Positions 61,547 to 64,000 of a stretch of 64,000 nt of DNA are shown here, piece by piece. The stretch is from Heterodera schachtii (Eukaryota > Nematoda > Chromadorea > Rhabditida > Heteroderidae). The translations under genes were made by a program, and so were the position numbers. The DNA lies in contig SIJG01000008.1 in assembly GCA_023374025.1 (NCBI GenBank), positions 1,046,215 to 1,110,214 of the forward strand. The letters run 5' to 3'. The notes under the pieces are model-generated. The model was not told the origin of the DNA, did not search any database, and saw only the letters and a program-made list of their open reading frames with translations. Within the stretch, counting starts at the first letter, position 1, and each line of letters begins with the position of its first letter.

Positions 61547-64000
61547 ATGATTGATGAACTGCAGAGATTAACGCGTGAGGCGTGTTGGAGTGATGCCTCC
61601 GAGTTGCTCTACAAACATTGGATTTCAGCCTCACACAGTGTTTTCCCGACACATTTGCCCAAGCCATGGGAAGCGGTGGTGGACGAAGCAAAAATTGGTT
61701 TGTTTGTTCATTGTTTTTATGCACTGCAATTTTTCCATTCTCATCGTCCACATTAATTGGTTCAGAGAGCAATGTGCTCTACCCTTTGGCCGCCATGTTT
61801 TGTGCCGACAGTCCGTCGTTGGCCACCACGGAGGACGGCCATCCGGACACGACGCTGCGTCGGCTGCGCGAGTCGGTGGACATTGACGAGTCAAAGACAC
61901 GGGCGGGCCAAATCTGTGGCAAAATCTTCAAGAACGGGGAACCAAATTACACGTGCAAACAGTGCGCGACCGACTCGACTTGTGTGCTCTGCTACGACTG
62001 TTTCGTGAACTCGGAACATGGCAATCACAAATACAAGGTTTTTTTTTGCCAAAAAATGGTTCCACGGAAAGCCAACAAAGGCTGACACATTCAAGCGAAG
62101 GCTTTATACAATTGGCAAATGGCACACCAATGAGGGCACTCTTCTGCACTTTGGCTTTAGTTTGAAATTTTACATATACAAATAAATTTGCAAGTGTTCA
62201 ATGTTATTTACCATTGATGCCAAAAGTGCAAGAGTCCAAATGACTTTTTCTTGCCCAGATGGCATTTTGCGAAAACGGGCACAGTGCCAGGGTTTGAGGG
62301 CTATAATCCTTTTTTGTTGCTCATAATAATCACTTTTTTTCTACTAATGGTCAATTTGGATGGGTTTAAGAATTCCCTTGTTGTCTAACTAAATGTCTTC
62401 TTGTTGCAGATGCACACTTCGATGGGCGGCGGTTACTGCGACTGTGGCGACAAAGAGGCGTGGTCGTCGCATTACGCGTGTCGCATTCACTCGCCAAGAG
62501 AGAGTTCGCCGCCGGAGGAGGGAGTGGAGGACGAAATTGACAGGTCTTTCATGTCCAAATGCGTTTACCGAATTCAAAAACTCTATTCAAAACCATGAGG
62601 AAAACTTTTTGGCGGTTTCTTTGGATTTATACATTTTTTAAAATTAGTCTTTTTTTGGTTGGAATTTCTCTTGCACAAATCCCTTAACTTTTAGGGCCGG
62701 CTTGCCGCCTCGGATTGCCATCCGTTTGCATCGTCTGTCGCTTATTGCACTTAAATTTGCGGTCAATTTGCTCTGTTGGGACCCACCCGATCAGTTTCCC
62801 AGCACAATCGAGTGCGTTTTTGGCCGATTTTGCTGTGGATTATGTTAACCTTCCATAGTTCAGTGAAAATCACATCACCGATGACCACGACGTGTTCCAA
62901 ACTGTTCTGTACAACGACGAAACGCACACTTATGACGGGGTGGGTTCATTTTCTGGGGAGAGTTTAATTTTATTTTTGTATTTCACACATTATAATTCAC
63001 GATTTTTCCACTTTGTACTCCATTAAAAATGTGATATTATTACATATGCCACCATTTTCAGGTGATCCGTGCACTTACTTTGGCCATCCACCATTGTTCC
63101 GAGGCAAATGCGATGCGTTTGGCCACCATTGTGGACCGTGAGGGGCGCAGCATTGTGGCCAGTGGAGCGCGGGAGCATTGCGAGTCGATCAAAAATGATA
63201 TTGAGGTAACTTTTTGTTTGATTAATGCCATGGGCACAGTTTTGAGTGTGACTAATTGGCTATTGAATTTGAATGGCATTTTTTGCTGACCGATAGGCGC
63301 CGCCGGGTCTGCTTTCCAACCTCACCCAGTTTTTTCTTGTTTTTTTTTCTATCATTAAATTTTAAAATAATTTTATACTTTTGCACATTTTCTGACTTAA
63401 ATTCTATGCCTTTATCAATTGTTGTTTTAAAACTTTTTTTCCCATGTAGAAACGAAGCAAAAAGGACTCAAACCAACGCACCCAAAAGTCGGGCCCATTG
63501 TTGGTCAAAGTGTTCCGCGCTACTCTCACTTCTCTTCAACTGTTGGCGATTCGTTTGCTCCGTTGGCTCACTTCGCGGGCGCAAGAATTTCGTATGCAAA
63601 AAATTAAATTAAAATGCAATTCCCTCTTTTTTTGCTGTTCCCTTATGAGTTAAAAAAATAGAATTTCTACCATTTTTTTTATTTTAGCACCATTTGCGGC
63701 CATTCTCAGCGAGTCTCTTTTGTATGTTGTGTCTTTTTTAAATATAAATTTAAATGTTTAATTTTAAATTTATTGTCAATGTTTTTCTTTAATTTGGTTT
63801 GCTTGGTTTTTCCCATTTTTTCGGTTCCAATTACGTCCCTTTTCCTCGTCAGATTCGGCTGTCCCGACTGCGACTGTGTGCCGCCGTTGGGCCGTGCGCG
63901 ACTCGGCCAACTTGAGCGCCTTTGTGACTGTACGCATCCGTCCCATGTCGTCTATTTGATGATTTTTGACCGACGTCTTTGGAAATGTAATCTTCCGTCA
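61547..64000 (+). CDS. ubr-1: UBR-box E3 ubiquitin ligase (UBR1/N-recognin type), 5' part
   Basis: Exons 61547-61697, 61766-62037, 62410-62543, 62695-62811, 62864-62939, 63062-63205, 63450-63591, 63688-63721 and 63853-64000 (cut by the window end). Residues about 100-175 are a UBR box: [42 protein letters not shown] and HYACRIH carry the zinc-binding Cys/His that also read N-degrons. A ClpS-like part follows ([17 protein letters not shown], then [14 protein letters not shown]), as in UBR1/UBR2. The enzyme ubiquitinates proteins with destabilising N-termini. The RING and UBLC regions lie beyond the window. All exon phases agree and codons look well conserved, as for a housekeeping gene. Confidence 0.92.

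Overview
The window reads as nuclear DNA of a plant-parasitic nematode, most likely a cyst nematode (Heteroderidae: Heterodera/Globodera type). Reasons: AT-rich DNA; many small exons separated by introns often only 41-60 bases long, with TTTTCAG- or TTTAG-type acceptors; GC-rich exons in AT-rich surroundings; nematode chemoreceptor-like GPCRs; a lineage-specific F-box-like family; and a secreted ubiquitin-like protein of the kind cyst nematodes use as effectors. I assembled the exon models by hand from reading frame, splice consensus and phase. Exon lengths add up to whole codons except where a break is noted.

Layout. 0.1-6.1 kb: small genes, including a secreted protein built from phase-0 'KHA' exons (102-1118), a possible 59-residue secreted peptide, an InaF-motif membrane protein (3928-4283), a small membrane protein and a secreted Cys protein (5726-6112). 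8.0-11.7 kb: a poly(A)-polymerase-like nucleotidyltransferase that begins with a signal peptide and has Asn in place of one catalytic Asp. 12.7-17.2 kb (minus): a signal-peptide protein with an acidic repeat and five helix-turn-helix modules, one per exon, with a 2-kb inverted minisatellite in an intron. 18.6-20.6 kb: a histidine acid phosphatase. 21.3-24.1 kb: a GPCR pseudogene split by a transposon. 24.1-30.7 kb: nested hAT-like elements around an F-box-like gene (26610-28169) and two paralogue fragments. 32.3-34.8 kb: a second GPCR. 36.4-41.6 kb: a PRP43/DHX15-like DEAH helicase with a DEVH box and a 1-base insertion. 42.3-49.5 kb: a kinase resembling TTK/Mps1 with a signal peptide, a coiled-coil tail and a 2.1-kb intronic minisatellite. 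50-54.9 kb (minus): a small secreted helical protein and a secreted multi-ubiquitin-like protein. 56.8-57.9 kb: an unknown gene. 59.2-60.9 kb (minus): a second F-box-like gene. 61.5 kb to the end: a UBR-box N-recognin (UBR1-like E3 ligase), cut by the window edge.

The main theme is four predicted proteins that join an N-terminal signal peptide to a domain normally found in the nucleus or cytosol: a PAP-like transferase, an HTH array, a mitotic-type kinase and ubiquitin-like domains. In a plant parasite this fits effectors that imitate or interfere with host regulation. That role is inference; signal peptides, splicing and gland expression need testing. Several genes differ from an open frame by one base, in two cases in or beside an A-run (a run of nine in one), so assembly error must be excluded before calling them pseudogenes.
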